DNA of 64,000 bases from an uncultured Algibacter sp. (GCA_937958265.1 CALGNX010000002.1:155694-219693); one strand, 5' to 3'; shown: positions 52,836-63,862, numbered from the stretch's first letter. Translations and numbers: made by a program. Notes: generated by a model not told the origin, from the letters alone.

Positions 52836-53447
52836 ATGGAATTAAAAAAAGTTTTTTTACTTTTAAATGGAGAAGCACCTACTAAAAAACCAGATATTTC
52901 TGCTTATAGCTTGGTTTGCGCAACAGATGGTGCATACAACACGCTACATAAATTTAATATAAAGCCAGATTTTATAAGTGGTGATTTCGATTCTTTAGGC
53001 GATTTGCCTAAAGATTTAGAAGTAATTAATACACAAAATCAGGATTTTACAGATTTTCATAAAATTTTAGACATTCTAAGCTCACGTGGCTACGTAAATA
53101 TTCATGTATTTGGAGGCAGTGGAAAAGAGCAAGATCATTTTTTAGGCAACTTGCATACCGCCCTGCAATGGAAAAACAAACTTAAAATTACTTTTTTTGA
53201 TAACCATAGTTTTTACTTTCTTGCAGATAAAAAAGTGAATATTACTGGGTGTAAAGGAAAATACGTTTCTTTATATCCTTTTCCTGAAGCAGCAGGAATT
53301 ATTACTAAAGGTTTGAAATACCCTCTGAATAATGAAACTTTAACTTTAAATGGACGTATAGGTACAAGGAATGTAGCGCTTGAAGATGTTATTACAGTGT
53401 TTATTAAAACAGGAGATTTATTTGTTTTTGTAAACGATAAGAAATAA
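52836..53447 (+). CDS. Thiamine diphosphokinase
   Basis: A 203-residue enzyme that makes thiamine diphosphate from thiamine and ATP. ATDGAYNTLHKF, FISGDFDSLGD and VFGGSGKEQDHFLGNLHTAL hold the metal and nucleotide sites, and the C-terminal half is the small thiamine-binding beta-domain (TKGLKYPL). The length fits ThiN/TPK. A -7-like sequence TATTTTTG lies 4 bases before the ATG, too near to be a normal promoter, so the real one must be further upstream. Confidence 0.9.
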   Translation: MELKKVFLLLNGEAPTKKPDISAYSLVCATDGAYNTLHKFNIKPDFISGDFDSLGDLPKDLEVINTQNQDFTDFHKILDILSSRGYVNIHVFGGSGKEQDHFLGNLHTALQWKNKLKITFFDNHSFYFLADKKVNITGCKGKYVSLYPFPEAAGIITKGLKYPLNNETLTLNGRIGTRNVALEDVITVFIKTGDLFVFVNDKK

Positions 53448-53472
53448 CAGTTCTACATTATAAAAGTAATTA

Positions 53473-54930
53473 TTAATTTTCCAATGTTTTTAAAAGCAAA
53501 TTAGGTGTGGCATTTTGCTTACTATCCCATACCGTGTTTTCACGTTTAAAAACCCTTTTTGAGGGTATTATTTTATCTGGGCTAACGTTTTCAAACTTTT
53601 GTAAATTTAGATTGGAATTTTTGGTAAATAAAAGCTCGGTCTTGTTTGTGTTAGTGCCTTCCAGCTTAAAACTAAAATTTACTTTATTTTTGCTTTCACT
53701 ATTTTCTATAACTTTAATATCTCGCTTTATATAAAAATAGTTTCCTGAACTGTGGTTTAAATATTTAGGTTGGTAAATTGCGCTACTATCTTTTTCAAAT
53801 ATTATGGTACCATAGCTAGCATCTTCAGAGTATTTAAAGCCTAAAAGGAGTTTGAAATTTAATTTTTGCCCGTGTTGGTTTTCGTCAAAACTATAATCTA
53901 CCCGAGTAACGGCGTATGTGGCATCATTAATATAAAGTGTACCGGTGTATTTTGCTTTTCTACTTTTAGGTGCAAATTTAATTGCGTGTATTAAATCATT
54001 AGTTTTGTAAAATGCATCATTGTAAGTATATGTGTATGATTTAGTGTTTAAAAAATTATTTAAAAAGGAGTTCTCGTAAAATGAAGAATGTGAAAAATTA
54101 TTTCGTATTTCTCTGTTTATGTTTGTTAATTCATCGGCTTTTCTTTTGTTATTTTTTTTGCTTTTTAGAGATAAAGAGTCTTCAATTTTAAATAACCCCG
54201 ATTTTAATTTATAAGTCTTAGTAGTGTCTAAGTATTTTAGGATAATATTTTGCGCTTTGTCTTGAATTTGATCTATAGAAAATGCATTATCCGCTTCAAA
54301 AAAAATAGTACCTTTTAGTATTTGAAGTTTTGTGCTATCCTTATCTAAAACATGTAATTTAACTTGAAAATCCTCAAACTGAATAATGTTTCGGCTTTTA
54401 ACCGATTTAGCCAAGGCGTTCAAATTAGTGTTAGCAGCAGCAATATTTTTACTTTTAATTTGGGATGCTTTTTCAATTTTAAACGTTAATTTTTTAAAAT
54501 TAGTAATGTTAGTGTTTCTTGTAAAAAACTCGTGTGTTTTAAGTGTGTTGTCGTAGTTATGAGATAAGTTTTTCCTAACCGCTGCAATAATTTTATTAGC
54601 ATTAGGCCTTTTATTGCTTATATACACATCGTCTAGTTGTGTAATGTCCGGGGTTAATTTTACAATAAAATCTGATACTTTTAAGTTTTTAAAAGTTATC
54701 GTTTTATTTTCGTACCCTACGCAAGAGAAAGTAATATTATCTGTAACTGTCTCTAAATTTATAGAAAAATTACCATTGTTATTTGAGATTTCGCCTGTAT
54801 AAGTACCTGTTTTAATAGTTACAAACGGAATGGGTTCGCCGGTAACGTCATCTACCACTAATCCTGTTATGTTTTGCGAAAAATTAGGGAGGCTAATTAG
54901 TAATAAAATGCAGGTTAATTTATAAAACAT
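53473..54930 (-). CDS. Exported protein with carboxypeptidase-like regulatory domain
   Basis: A 485-residue secreted protein. The signal peptide (about 1-18) is followed by a carboxypeptidase D regulatory-like domain (about 20-95; ITGLVVDDVTGEPIPFVTIK, then ISNNNGNFSINL). The remaining 390 residues are rich in Lys and Asn, with a beta-strand section LYINDATYAVTRVDYSFDEN typical of the DUF5686-like or outer-membrane families of Bacteroidetes. Probably envelope-attached; function unknown. It converges with the thiamine diphosphokinase gene 25 bases away. Confidence 0.8.
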   Translation of the reverse strand: MFYKLTCILLLISLPNFSQNITGLVVDDVTGEPIPFVTIKTGTYTGEISNNNGNFSINLETVTDNITFSCVGYENKTITFKNLKVSDFIVKLTPDITQLDDVYISNKRPNANKIIAAVRKNLSHNYDNTLKTHEFFTRNTNITNFKKLTFKIEKASQIKSKNIAAANTNLNALAKSVKSRNIIQFEDFQVKLHVLDKDSTKLQILKGTIFFEADNAFSIDQIQDKAQNIILKYLDTTKTYKLKSGLFKIEDSLSLKSKKNNKRKADELTNINREIRNNFSHSSFYENSFLNNFLNTKSYTYTYNDAFYKTNDLIHAIKFAPKSRKAKYTGTLYINDATYAVTRVDYSFDENQHGQKLNFKLLLGFKYSEDASYGTIIFEKDSSAIYQPKYLNHSSGNYFYIKRDIKVIENSESKNKVNFSFKLEGTNTNKTELLFTKNSNLNLQKFENVSPDKIIPSKRVFKRENTVWDSKQNATPNLLLKTLEN

Positions 54931-55144
54931 AGCTATTTATAGGTGTGATTATTTGTGTAAACGAAAGTAAAATATTTTACAATTGGGCTATGTTGTTATT
55001 TTGTTATTTAACTTTAAATTAAGTTTATTAGTTTTTAATTTAAAGTTTTATGTAGTAAAACTTTAAAATTTTTAGTACCAATAATACAATAAAATTATTA
55101 AGATGTAATACGTGTTTTTAAAAGTAAAATTCCTTTTTATTAAT

Positions 55145-55152
55145 TACATTTG
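55145..55152 (+). promoter_or_regulatory. -7 box of ychF
   Basis: TACATTTG matches TAnnTTTG perfectly and lies about 107 bases before the ychF ATG. No clear -33 TTTG is seen at the right distance. Confidence 0.5.
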
Positions 55153-55223
55153 CATACTTAAAAAAGTAAGATAAGGTCTAAGAGATAGTCTTCTTTGAAA
55201 AAATAAATAATTCATCAAAAGTG

Positions 55224-55240
55224 TTTCCGTTAAACGGAAA
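55224..55240. repeat. Short palindrome of the TTTCCG type
   Basis: TTTCCGTT-A-AACGGAAA is a perfect 8-bp inverted repeat, located in the predicted ychF leader. It resembles the element at 49813-49832. Confidence 0.55.
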
Positions 55241-55258
55241 TTAAAAAATATATTTTAC

Positions 55259-56353
55259 ATGAAAGCAGGTATTGTAGGGTTGCCAAACGTAGGAAAGTCA
55301 ACATTATTTAATTGTTTGTCCAATGCTAAAGCGCAAAGTGCAAATTTTCCGTTTTGTACTATCGAGCCTAATATAGGTGTTGTAAATGTTCCAGATCCAA
55401 GATTAGAGAAATTAGAGACTCTAGTTAGTCCAGAGCGTGTTATACCTGCAACAGTTGAAATTGTAGATATTGCCGGTTTAGTAAAAGGCGCTAGTAAAGG
55501 TGAAGGTTTAGGAAATCAGTTTTTAGCAAATATACGTGAGACAGATGCGATACTGCATGTTTTACGTTGTTTTGATAATGATAACATTATACATGTTGAT
55601 GGTAATGTAGATCCTATGCGGGATAAGGAAACTATCGATATGGAATTGCAGCTTAAAGACTTAGAAACTGCAGAAAAGAAATTAGAAAAAGTAAAGCGTG
55701 CCGCTAAAACAGGAAATAAAGAAGCGCAAAAAGAAGAAACAGTTTTACTTAAAATAAAAGAGAACTTAGAAGCAGGAATATCTGTTAGAGCTCTTGAGTT
55801 TAGTGAAGAAGATTATGAGGATTTTGTAAAACCATCTCAGTTTATTACGGATAAGCCTGTGATGTATGTTTGTAATGTGGATGAAGGTGCAGCAGTTTCT
55901 GGAAACGCTTATGTAGATTTGGTTAAGGATGCCGTTAAAAACGAAAATGCAGAAGTTTTAGTTTTAGCCGTGGGGACAGAGGCAGATATTAACGAGTTAG
56001 AAGATTACGAAGAGCGCCAAATGTTTCTGCAAGATATAGGCTTAGAGGAGCCTGGAGCTGCTAAATTAATACGTTCTGCATATAAACTATTAAACCAGCA
56101 AACGTATTTCACAGCAGGTGTTAAGGAGGTGCGGGCTTGGACAGTTGGTGTAGGAGCAACAGGACCGCAAGCGGCAGGTGTAATCCATACCGATTTTGAG
56201 AAAGGTTTTATTCGTGCAGAAGTTATTGCTTATAGTGATTATGTAACCTTTGGTAGTGAAGCTAAAGTAAAAGAAGCTGGTAAAATGCGTGTTGAAGGTA
56301 AAAATTATGTTGTTAAAGATGGTGATGTTATGCATTTTCTGTTTAACGTGTAA
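55259..56353 (+). CDS. ychF: Redox-regulated ATPase YchF (Obg-like)
   Basis: A 364-residue Obg-family P-loop protein. [16 protein letters not shown] is the G1 loop, [18 protein letters not shown] the switch region, and [20 protein letters not shown] with [13 protein letters not shown] forms the TGS domain. YchF prefers ATP over GTP and associates with ribosomes. The length agrees with E. coli YchF (363). It is transcribed alone. Confidence 0.96.
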   Translation: MKAGIVGLPNVGKSTLFNCLSNAKAQSANFPFCTIEPNIGVVNVPDPRLEKLETLVSPERVIPATVEIVDIAGLVKGASKGEGLGNQFLANIRETDAILHVLRCFDNDNIIHVDGNVDPMRDKETIDMELQLKDLETAEKKLEKVKRAAKTGNKEAQKEETVLLKIKENLEAGISVRALEFSEEDYEDFVKPSQFITDKPVMYVCNVDEGAAVSGNAYVDLVKDAVKNENAEVLVLAVGTEADINELEDYEERQMFLQDIGLEEPGAAKLIRSAYKLLNQQTYFTAGVKEVRAWTVGVGATGPQAAGVIHTDFEKGFIRAEVIAYSDYVTFGSEAKVKEAGKMRVEGKNYVVKDGDVMHFLFNV

Positions 56354-56823
56354 TTTAGAGGCTGATTTGTTGTTTTTTTAAGATATTGATTTTTTTTTTG
56401 CAGTTGTTGAGTTTCAATAACTGCAAAAAAACATTATAAGAAAGTTGTTTATTGTCATCTAGAAATAAACGCTATAATCTGTAAATAGGTGTTGCTTCGT
56501 ATCTTTAAAACACCGGTTGCTGTGGGGTAATTTATAAAAAGAAAGTGATTTTTATAAAAATACTTTTGAAGATTTTTTTTATTATAAAATTATTGCAAGC
56601 TTAGAAGCTTGGATAATAAATTATATGTATCCAGAAAAATATCAATAAATTAATAATTTAAATGTAATAAGTATTGATAGCTTAAGTAAATATTACCTCT
56701 TAATTTACATAAAAACACATTCATTAGGCAAACATATACATCAACGTTGTTTATCATTAATTAGCAACGTATAAAACTCAACACAATTTAAATTATCTTA
56801 CTTTTGTTAAAAGTATTTTATTC
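56354..56823. other. Gene-free region with an 18-bp inverted repeat
   Basis: No coding frame is supported. The only structure is the inverted repeat at 56393-56431: seven T plus GCAGTTGTTGA pairs with TCAATAACTGC plus seven A. As no T-run follows the stem, it is not a textbook terminator. Confidence 0.5.
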
Positions 56824-57046
56824 ATGGATATACAGGCTGAAAAATTAGAATTGATGAAATAGCTGTTAAACACTAAATAACCCTTCAATACTAGAATCTA
56901 TAAAAAACATTCTAAAAAAAGATAAGACCTCTGATTTTTGGGACAAACTTAATATTGGACAAAAGCAAGAAATTAATAATGCTGATACAGCAATTTCTAA
57001 AGGTCAAAAGTTAAATTATGATACTTTTATGGCTTCCCATAGGTAA
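56824..57046 (+). pseudogene. Antitoxin-like gene, disrupted
   Basis: From the ATG at 56824 (MDIQAEKLELMK) the frame meets a TAG after 12 codons. After a shift it continues as NPSILESIKNILKKDKTSDF, then GQKQEINNADTAISKGQKLN and ends FMASHR at 57046. This is the form of Bacteroidota antitoxins of RelE/ParE pairs. It overlaps the toxin remnant by one base (TAATG), as in an intact operon. Confidence 0.6.
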
Positions 57047-57349
57047 TGAGTAGAATAGTAATAATTTCGAGAACAAATAAGAAAAAGTTTGAAAAACTGT
57101 TTCAATTTCTATTTGAATAATGGAGTGTTAAAGTGAAATCAGAGTTTATTAAAAAGTTAGATAGAAATAATAGACTTAATTAAAAGTAATCCTGAAAGTT
57201 TCCCCGAAGCTCAAAATAAAGTTGGATTACACAAATGTGTGATAACAAAACAAACGATTTTGTATTTTGGATACGATGATCATGAAATTACTATTGTTAC
57301 GTTATTTGATACACGGCAAAACCTAAAGAAATTAAAAAAAGAATTATAG
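57046..57349 (+). pseudogene. RelE/ParE-type toxin, disrupted
   Basis: It starts MSRIVIISRTNKKKFEKLF and meets a stop codon after about 24 codons; the same frame resumes (KVKSEFIKKLDR), then shifts and ends IKSNPESFPEAQNKVGLHKC, VITKQTILYFGYDD, VTLFDTRQNLKKLKKEL. The second half is the usual RelE/ParE beta-sheet. With one nonsense codon and one frameshift the toxin is dead. Confidence 0.62.
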
Positions 57350-57796
57350 TAACAAAAACGCTGTATAAAACTATTTAAAAAACATAGTGGTTTTTTTTTC
57401 ATTCGAATATAGATATTCAAATACAGTAAGAGTTGAAGGTTACAAAACATATAATGCTATATTTGCTAAAGACGAGGAAGTAAATGTTGGAGCAATAATT
57501 AGAGGATTTTGTTCCTAGTTCCTTTTTTTATGGGTAATAAAATATAAATGGAGTAGACTTTACGTATTAAATCTAATAAAGGAATTACTTCTGATAAAAA
57601 ACTACCCACAACAAATTGTATATATTATAGTTTTATTTTAGCGAAAATACGAAAATACTTTTGTATTTTCTTTATGAGTAATTATTTACTAAATTAGGTG
57701 CTTAAACCACGCAACGAAATCATGCAAATCAACGGTAAGCGATATAAATAGCCGCTATAAAAGCAATTTGTAATAGTCTTTTTTATATTTTTTTTT
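57350..57796. other. Gene-poor region with a short remnant
   Basis: A 38-codon frame without start (57405-57518; YRYSNTVRVEGYKTYNAIF, ending RGFCS) may be a decayed gene tail. I do not recognise it. Nothing else is visible up to the transporter gene. Confidence 0.35.
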
Positions 57797-58690
57797 ATGC
57801 TGGCAACAAAACAACTTTGGTATGGTATAGCTTTAGGCGCATTAGGTGTTATTATGTTTTCTTCAAAAGCAGTAATGGTAAAATTGGCTTATAATTATGG
57901 TGTCGATTCTATTAGTATTTTATTATTACGGATGCTATTTTCTTTTCCGTTTTACGCGCTTATCATTTTTATTAATAGAAATAATAATGCTGCAGTAAAT
58001 TTGCGTTCTACGGATTATGCCTGGCTTGTGTTTTTTGGTATAGTAGGTTATTATTTAGCAAGTTATTTTGATTTTGTAGGGCTCTTTTATATTAAAGCAA
58101 GTTTGGAGCGTATTATACTATTCTTATACCCAACCATAGTACTTTTATTAAACAGATTTTTTTTAAAAGAGCCTATTACTAAAATTCAAGGTTTAGCTAT
58201 AGGTTTAACATATCTAGGTATTGTAATTGCATTTTCAGATGAAGTTGCTATTTCAGGATCAAATACCTATTTGGGTGGTTTTTTTATTATGTTAAGTGCA
58301 ATAACTTACGCCTCCTATTTAGTGGGTAGTGGCTGGTTAATACCTAAATTTGGTGTTATAAAATTTACAGCGTATGCTATGCTTGTTTCTTGCTGTTGTG
58401 TGTTTCTTCATTACTTAATAATAAGTGAAACCAATATATTTAGCTTTGTATGGGAAGTCTATTTTTTAGGGTTTCTAATTGCAATTTTTGCTACAGTTAT
58501 CCCGTCGTTTTTAGTATCTACATCTATAAAAATGATTAGCTCATCCAATTTTTCTATTGTAGCTGGTTTAGGGCCAATTTCTACCATAGTTTTAGCTTCT
58601 GTTTTTTTAAATGAAAGCTTAACATTAGCACAGTTATTTGGAGCCTTGGTTGTTATTATAGGTATTGTAATAGTAGCTTTAAAAAAATAG
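57797..58690 (+). CDS. EamA/DMT family transporter
   Basis: A 297-residue protein with ten hydrophobic segments in two EamA repeats (FSSKAVMVKLAYNYGVDSIS in the first; AITYASYLVGSGWLIPKFG and LGPISTIVLASVFLNESLTL in the second). Drug/metabolite transporters of this kind export amino acids or other metabolites. The substrate cannot be told. It lies alone, 184 bases before parE. Confidence 0.86.
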   Translation: MLATKQLWYGIALGALGVIMFSSKAVMVKLAYNYGVDSISILLLRMLFSFPFYALIIFINRNNNAAVNLRSTDYAWLVFFGIVGYYLASYFDFVGLFYIKASLERIILFLYPTIVLLLNRFFLKEPITKIQGLAIGLTYLGIVIAFSDEVAISGSNTYLGGFFIMLSAITYASYLVGSGWLIPKFGVIKFTAYAMLVSCCCVFLHYLIISETNIFSFVWEVYFLGFLIAIFATVIPSFLVSTSIKMISSSNFSIVAGLGPISTIVLASVFLNESLTLAQLFGALVVIIGIVIVALKK

Positions 58691-58874
58691 TATAAAAAAG
58701 GTAAATAAGTGTTTTAACAAATCGATAATTTCTACTAAAAACAGATCCTATTAAAATTTAATACCTTTTGTTAATTAATTTGTTGTTTAGCTATTTTATT
58801 TTTTAGTATGTTATGCTATATTAGCAGACAAGCGCTCGAAGATTTTAATACTAAAGACCAAAACAAACTTTTTT

Positions 58875-60755
58875 ATGGCAGAACAAACCAAATATACCGA
58901 AGACAATATACGTTCATTGGATTGGAAAGAGCATATACGTATGCGCCCAGGGATGTATATTGGAAAACTCGGCGATGGGTCTTCTCCAGACGATGGTATC
59001 TATATATTGTTAAAAGAAGTTTTAGACAACTCCATTGATGAGTTTGTCATGGGGGCAGGCAAAACTATTAAAATCTCCATTCAAGGCTCAAAAGTTATTG
59101 TGCGCGATTATGGTCGAGGCATTCCATTAGGAAAGGTGGTCGATGTGGTTTCCAAAATGAATACTGGTGGAAAATACGATTCCAAAGCGTTTAAAAAATC
59201 TGTAGGGTTAAACGGTGTTGGTACTAAAGCGGTTAACGCCTTATCCTCTTATTTTCGAGTAGAATCTTCGCGAGATGGTAAAAGTGCTTCTGCAGATTTT
59301 GAACAAGGAAACTTGATTAATCAGGATTTTTTAGAAGAAACTAGCCGAAGAAAAGGCACAAAAGTTTCTTTTATACCCGATGAAATTATTTTTAAAAATT
59401 ACAAATACAGGAGTGAGTATGTTGTAAAAATGCTAAAAAATTATGTGTACTTAAACCCAGGTTTAACCATAGTTTTTAATGGTGAAAAGTATTATAGTGA
59501 AAACGGATTAAAAGACTTGCTAGCTGAAAAAATAGCAGAAACCGATCTACTATACCCTATTATCCATTTGCGCGGCGATGATATTGAAGTAGCCTTAACA
59601 CACAGTAAAACACAGTATAGCGAAGAGTATAATAGTTTTGTTAATGGCCAAAATACAACACAGGGAGGCACACACCTTGCTGCATTTAGGGAGGCTTTAG
59701 TAAAAACAATTCGAGAGTATTATGGCAAAAATTACGATGCCTCGGATATTCGTAAATCCGTAGTAAGTGCCATTGCTATAAAAGTTATGGAGCCTGTTTT
59801 TGAAAGCCAGACTAAAACAAAATTAGGCTCTACAGACATGGGGGGTGATTTGCCTACAGTAAGAACCTATATTAACGATTTTCTTAAAACAAAGCTTGAT
59901 AATTATTTGCATAAAAATCAAGATACGGCCGAGAAAATTCAGCGTAAAATTTTACAAGCCGAGCGCGAACGAAAAGAATTGTCGGGTATTAGAAAACTCG
60001 CTAAAGATCGTGCTAAAAAAGCCAGTTTGCACAACAAAAAATTACGCGATTGTCGTGTGCATTTTGGCGATACTAAAAACGCACGTAATTTAGAGTCTAC
60101 ACTTTTTATAACAGAAGGAGATTCTGCATCGGGAAGTATAACAAAATCTAGAGATGTTAATACACAAGCCGTTTTTAGTTTAAAAGGAAAACCATTAAAT
60201 AGCTATGGCCTAACTAAAAAAATTGTTTACGAAAATGAAGAGTTTAATTTATTACAAGCTGCCTTAAACATAGAGGAATCTCTTGAAGATTTGCGTTATA
60301 ATAATGTAGTAATTGCTACCGATGCCGATGTGGATGGCATGCATATTCGCTTGTTATTAATAACCTTTTTTTTACAGTTTTTCCCTGAAGTTATTAAGGA
60401 GGGACATCTATATATTTTGCAAACACCACTTTTTAGAGTACGAAATAAAAAAGAAACTATTTATTGCTATTCTGAAAAAGAACGACAAAATGCTCTAGAA
60501 AAATTAAAACCAAAACCTGAAATAACCCGATTTAAGGGGTTAGGAGAAATATCTCCAGACGAGTTTAAACATTTTATAGGAGAAGATATTCGATTGGACC
60601 CCATTATGTTAGATGAAAACCTTTCTATAGAGGAATTATTAGCGTTTTACATGGGGAAAAATACGCCAACTAGACAGGAATTTATTATTGATAATTTAAA
60701 AGTTGAAATGGATTTAATTGAAGATGAAATTACTGCAAAAACAGAAAGTGCATAG
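58875..60755 (+). CDS. parE: DNA topoisomerase IV subunit B
   Basis: A 626-residue type IIA topoisomerase ATPase subunit. The GHKL site is [16 protein letters not shown], with YGRGIPLG and [14 protein letters not shown]; the TOPRIM domain has [12 protein letters not shown] and [33 protein letters not shown] is typical for the ParE subgroup of Bacteroidota. It pairs with parC 262 bases downstream. Confidence 0.94.
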   Translation: MAEQTKYTEDNIRSLDWKEHIRMRPGMYIGKLGDGSSPDDGIYILLKEVLDNSIDEFVMGAGKTIKISIQGSKVIVRDYGRGIPLGKVVDVVSKMNTGGKYDSKAFKKSVGLNGVGTKAVNALSSYFRVESSRDGKSASADFEQGNLINQDFLEETSRRKGTKVSFIPDEIIFKNYKYRSEYVVKMLKNYVYLNPGLTIVFNGEKYYSENGLKDLLAEKIAETDLLYPIIHLRGDDIEVALTHSKTQYSEEYNSFVNGQNTTQGGTHLAAFREALVKTIREYYGKNYDASDIRKSVVSAIAIKVMEPVFESQTKTKLGSTDMGGDLPTVRTYINDFLKTKLDNYLHKNQDTAEKIQRKILQAERERKELSGIRKLAKDRAKKASLHNKKLRDCRVHFGDTKNARNLESTLFITEGDSASGSITKSRDVNTQAVFSLKGKPLNSYGLTKKIVYENEEFNLLQAALNIEESLEDLRYNNVVIATDADVDGMHIRLLLITFFLQFFPEVIKEGHLYILQTPLFRVRNKKETIYCYSEKERQNALEKLKPKPEITRFKGLGEISPDEFKHFIGEDIRLDPIMLDENLSIEELLAFYMGKNTPTRQEFIIDNLKVEMDLIEDEITAKTESA

Positions 60756-60813
60756 TAAGTTTTATTTAGTTTAATTGTATTTTAATATTTATGTTAAGCT
60801 TATCCATGTATTT

Positions 60814-60951
60814 ATGAATACCATTAAAAATAGTGTGAAAAATAAATTTTCACATTCAAAAATCGAAATACAATTTGATATAAAGCGACTAGCAGGGCAA
60901 ATAAAATATATTAGCAATAGCCTTAAGTCTAAGGTTTTTAGTTTTAAATAA
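60814..60951 (+). CDS. Possible 45-residue peptide between parE and parC
   Basis: An ATG-initiated frame encodes a basic peptide (MNTIKNSVKNKFSHSKIEIQ, ending SKVFSFK). It lies in the 262-base parE-parC gap and on the same strand. There is no recognisable family and no separate evidence of translation, so it may be chance. Confidence 0.2.
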   Translation: MNTIKNSVKNKFSHSKIEIQFDIKRLAGQIKYISNSLKSKVFSFK

Positions 60952-61017
60952 AGATTTTGTAAATTTCATAACATAACATAAAATAATGAGATTTCTATAT
61001 TTATAGGAATAAGTAAT

Positions 61018-63711
61018 ATGACAGAAGACCAAAACGAAAACCACTATAACGATAATCAAGAAAATCAAGAATCTCAGGAAACTATTACCAGAATTACTGG
61101 TATGTATAAAGATTGGTTTTTAGATTATGCATCTTATGTTATTTTAGAGCGCGCCGTACCAGCTATTGAAGATGGTTTTAAACCTGTACAGCGTCGTATA
61201 ATGCATTCCATGAAAGATTTAGATGATGGACGCTATAATAAAGTCGCAAACATCGTAGGTCATACCATGCAATACCACCCCCATGGAGACGCCAGTATCG
61301 CAGACGCCATGGTGCAAATTGGGCAGAAAGATTTATTAATTGATACCCAGGGAAACTGGGGAAACATATTAACTGGAGATCGTGCTGCAGCATCGCGTTA
61401 CATTGAAGCTCGAATTTCTAAATTTGGGCTAGATGTTGTTTTTAATCCTAAAATTACAGAATGGCAGGCTAGTTACGATGGCCGTAGAAAAGAGCCTGTA
61501 AACTTACCTGTAATGTTTCCTTTGTTATTAGCACAAGGCGGCGAAGGTATTGCTGTAGGTTTATCCACTAAAATATTACCACATAACTTTATCGAATTAA
61601 TAGAAGCCTCTATTAAACATCTACAAGGTAAGCGGTTTACTATTCTTCCAGACTTTCCAACTGCAGGAATAGCAGATTTTTCCAATTATAACGATGGTTT
61701 ACGTGGAGGTAAAGTACGTGTGCGCGCTAAAATTTCCCAATTAGATAAAAATACTTTAGTAATTACAGAGTTGCCTTTTGGGACAACTACATCAACTTTA
61801 ATAGATTCTATTTTAAAGGCCAATGAAAAAGGTAAAATAAAAATAAAAAAAATAGAAGATAATACTGCAGCAGAGGTAGAGATTTTAGTACATCTGCCCT
61901 CAGGCTTATCTCCCGATAAAACTATCGATGCTTTATATGCATTTACAAGTTGCGAGTCGTCAATCTCCCCATTAGGTTGTGTTATTGAAGATAATAAACC
62001 ACTTTTTGTGGGTGTTAAAGAAATGCTTAAGCGTTCTACAGATAATACCGTACAGCTTTTAAAGCAAGAACTAGAAATTCGTTTAGGTGAGTTTGAAGAG
62101 CAATGGCATTTTGCCTCTTTAGAGCGTATATTTATTGAAAATAGAATTTATCGGGATATAGAAGATGAAGAAACCTGGGATGGTGTAATAAGTGCTATCG
62201 ATAAAGGACTTAAACCACATACAAAACACTTAAAGCGATCTGTAACCACAGAAGATATTACACGTTTAACGGAAATTCGAATTAAACGTATTTCAAAATT
62301 TGATATTGATAAAGCACAACAGAAAATTGACGCTTTAGAAGCGCAAATTGCCGAAATTAAGCATCATTTAGCGAACTTAATTAATTATGCAATTGCCTAT
62401 TTTACAAGACTAAAAAAGGAATACGGCGAAGGGCGTGAGCGTAAAACAGAGATACGAACTTTTGGAGACGTAGATGCTACAAAGGTAGTAATAAGGAATA
62501 CAAAGTTATATGTAAATAGAGCAGAGGGCTTTATTGGTACAGCACTTAAACGCGACGAATATATAGCCGACTGTAGTGATATTGATGATATTATTGTTTT
62601 TACCAAAGCAGGTAAAATGATGATTACTAAAGTAGGTTCTAAGACTTTTATTGGTAAGGATATTATTCATGTCGCTATTTTTAAAAAGAAAGATAAACGT
62701 ACCATATATAACATGATTTATAAAGATGGCACAAAAGGCCCGTCTTATATAAAACGTTTTGCTGTAACTAGTATGACGCGCGATAGAGAATACGATTTAA
62801 CTAACGGCACGAAAGGCTCTGCTAGTTTGTATTTTTCTGCTAATCCTAATGGTGAAGCTGAAGTAGTTGCAATTAACTTAAGGCAGGCAGGCAGTATAAA
62901 AAAAATGAAATGGGATGTCGATTTTGCAGATATTTTAATTAAAAGTCGCACATCAAAAGGTAATCTAGTTACCAAGTACCCTGTTAAACGCGTTGAGTTG
63001 AAGGAGAAAGGTGTATCCACGTTAAAGCCAAGAAAAATTTGGTTCGACGATACCATCCAACGTATAAATGTAGATGGTAGAGGTGAGCTTATTGGCGAAT
63101 TTAAAGGTGAAGATAAGCTACTTATAATTAATCAATCTGGTATTATAAAAACAGCAACACCAGAAGTTACTATGCATTTTGATGATGATATGATTGTGAT
63201 GGAAAAATGGATTCCCAAAAAGCCCATATCAGCAGTTTACTTTAATGGAGAAAAAGAGATGTATTATGTAAAGCGTTTCTTAGTCGAACATGAAGGGAAA
63301 GAAGAGTCTTTTATTTCTGAACACGCCAACTCTAAATTAGAAATTGTATCTACCGATTGGAAACCTATGGCTGAAATTGTTTTTGCAAAAGAGCGTGGCA
63401 AGGATCGAAAAGATAATTTAGAAATTAATATTGAAGAATTTATTGATGTTAAAGGCTTTAGTGCACAAGGGAATCAATTAACTAAAGATAAAGTAAATGA
63501 AGTAAATCTTTTGGAGCCATTGCCTTATGAGGAAGAGCCTGAAAATAAAGAGCACGTAGCCCTTCAAGATGAAAACCAAAACAAACAAGAGGTTACTGTA
63601 ACTAAGGAAGAGCCAGTAAAACCCTCTGATAATAATAAATCTTTAAATAATAATTCAAGGATAGAAGATGATGAAGATGATGAGGATGAAGGACAGACTA
63701 AATTATTTTAA
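61018..63711 (+). CDS. parC: DNA topoisomerase IV subunit A
   Basis: An 897-residue breakage-reunion subunit. The catalytic tyrosine is Tyr128 in AAASRYIEARIS; YHPHGDASIADAMV is the quinolone-resistance-determining region and GLKPVQRRIMHSM-like sequence lies near residue 55. The C-terminal half is the beta-pinwheel, and the tail ends in an acidic stretch (DDEDDEDEGQTKLF). It works with ParE to decatenate chromosomes. Confidence 0.94.
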   Translation: MTEDQNENHYNDNQENQESQETITRITGMYKDWFLDYASYVILERAVPAIEDGFKPVQRRIMHSMKDLDDGRYNKVANIVGHTMQYHPHGDASIADAMVQIGQKDLLIDTQGNWGNILTGDRAAASRYIEARISKFGLDVVFNPKITEWQASYDGRRKEPVNLPVMFPLLLAQGGEGIAVGLSTKILPHNFIELIEASIKHLQGKRFTILPDFPTAGIADFSNYNDGLRGGKVRVRAKISQLDKNTLVITELPFGTTTSTLIDSILKANEKGKIKIKKIEDNTAAEVEILVHLPSGLSPDKTIDALYAFTSCESSISPLGCVIEDNKPLFVGVKEMLKRSTDNTVQLLKQELEIRLGEFEEQWHFASLERIFIENRIYRDIEDEETWDGVISAIDKGLKPHTKHLKRSVTTEDITRLTEIRIKRISKFDIDKAQQKIDALEAQIAEIKHHLANLINYAIAYFTRLKKEYGEGRERKTEIRTFGDVDATKVVIRNTKLYVNRAEGFIGTALKRDEYIADCSDIDDIIVFTKAGKMMITKVGSKTFIGKDIIHVAIFKKKDKRTIYNMIYKDGTKGPSYIKRFAVTSMTRDREYDLTNGTKGSASLYFSANPNGEAEVVAINLRQAGSIKKMKWDVDFADILIKSRTSKGNLVTKYPVKRVELKEKGVSTLKPRKIWFDDTIQRINVDGRGELIGEFKGEDKLLIINQSGIIKTATPEVTMHFDDDMIVMEKWIPKKPISAVYFNGEKEMYYVKRFLVEHEGKEESFISEHANSKLEIVSTDWKPMAEIVFAKERGKDRKDNLEINIEEFIDVKGFSAQGNQLTKDKVNEVNLLEPLPYEEEPENKEHVALQDENQNKQEVTVTKEEPVKPSDNNKSLNNNSRIEDDEDDEDEGQTKLF

Positions 63712-63831
63712 AACGAATTACTATTTGTTAGCACTGGTTTAAATAGAAAAGCTACATAATTGTTATTCTATTTTTAAATGGTTTTTTTGATTGTTAATAG
63801 TTTTTTTACACTCCAATCAATTTCTTGTCTA

Positions 63832-63857
63832 ATACCAAATAGGATTTAAAATTAGGC
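63832..63857 (+). repeat. End of a palindromic repeat beside an insertion sequence
   Basis: ATACCAAATAGGATTTAAAA and the next bases match the left end of the 47728 copy. The rest of the repeat is not visible; the IS982-like element begins just after it. Confidence 0.5.
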
Positions 63858-63862
63858 TAAAT

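Larger units (their letters stand above)
54931..55258. other. Upstream region of ychF
   Basis: This 328-base AT-rich gap between divergent genes holds the -7 box at 55145 and a short palindrome at 55224, listed separately. No gene is visible. Confidence 0.5.

Noticed and set aside
56393..56431. 18-bp inverted repeat after ychF as a terminator
   Set aside because: The T-run is part of the stem and nothing T-rich follows it, so it is not a standard terminator on either strand.
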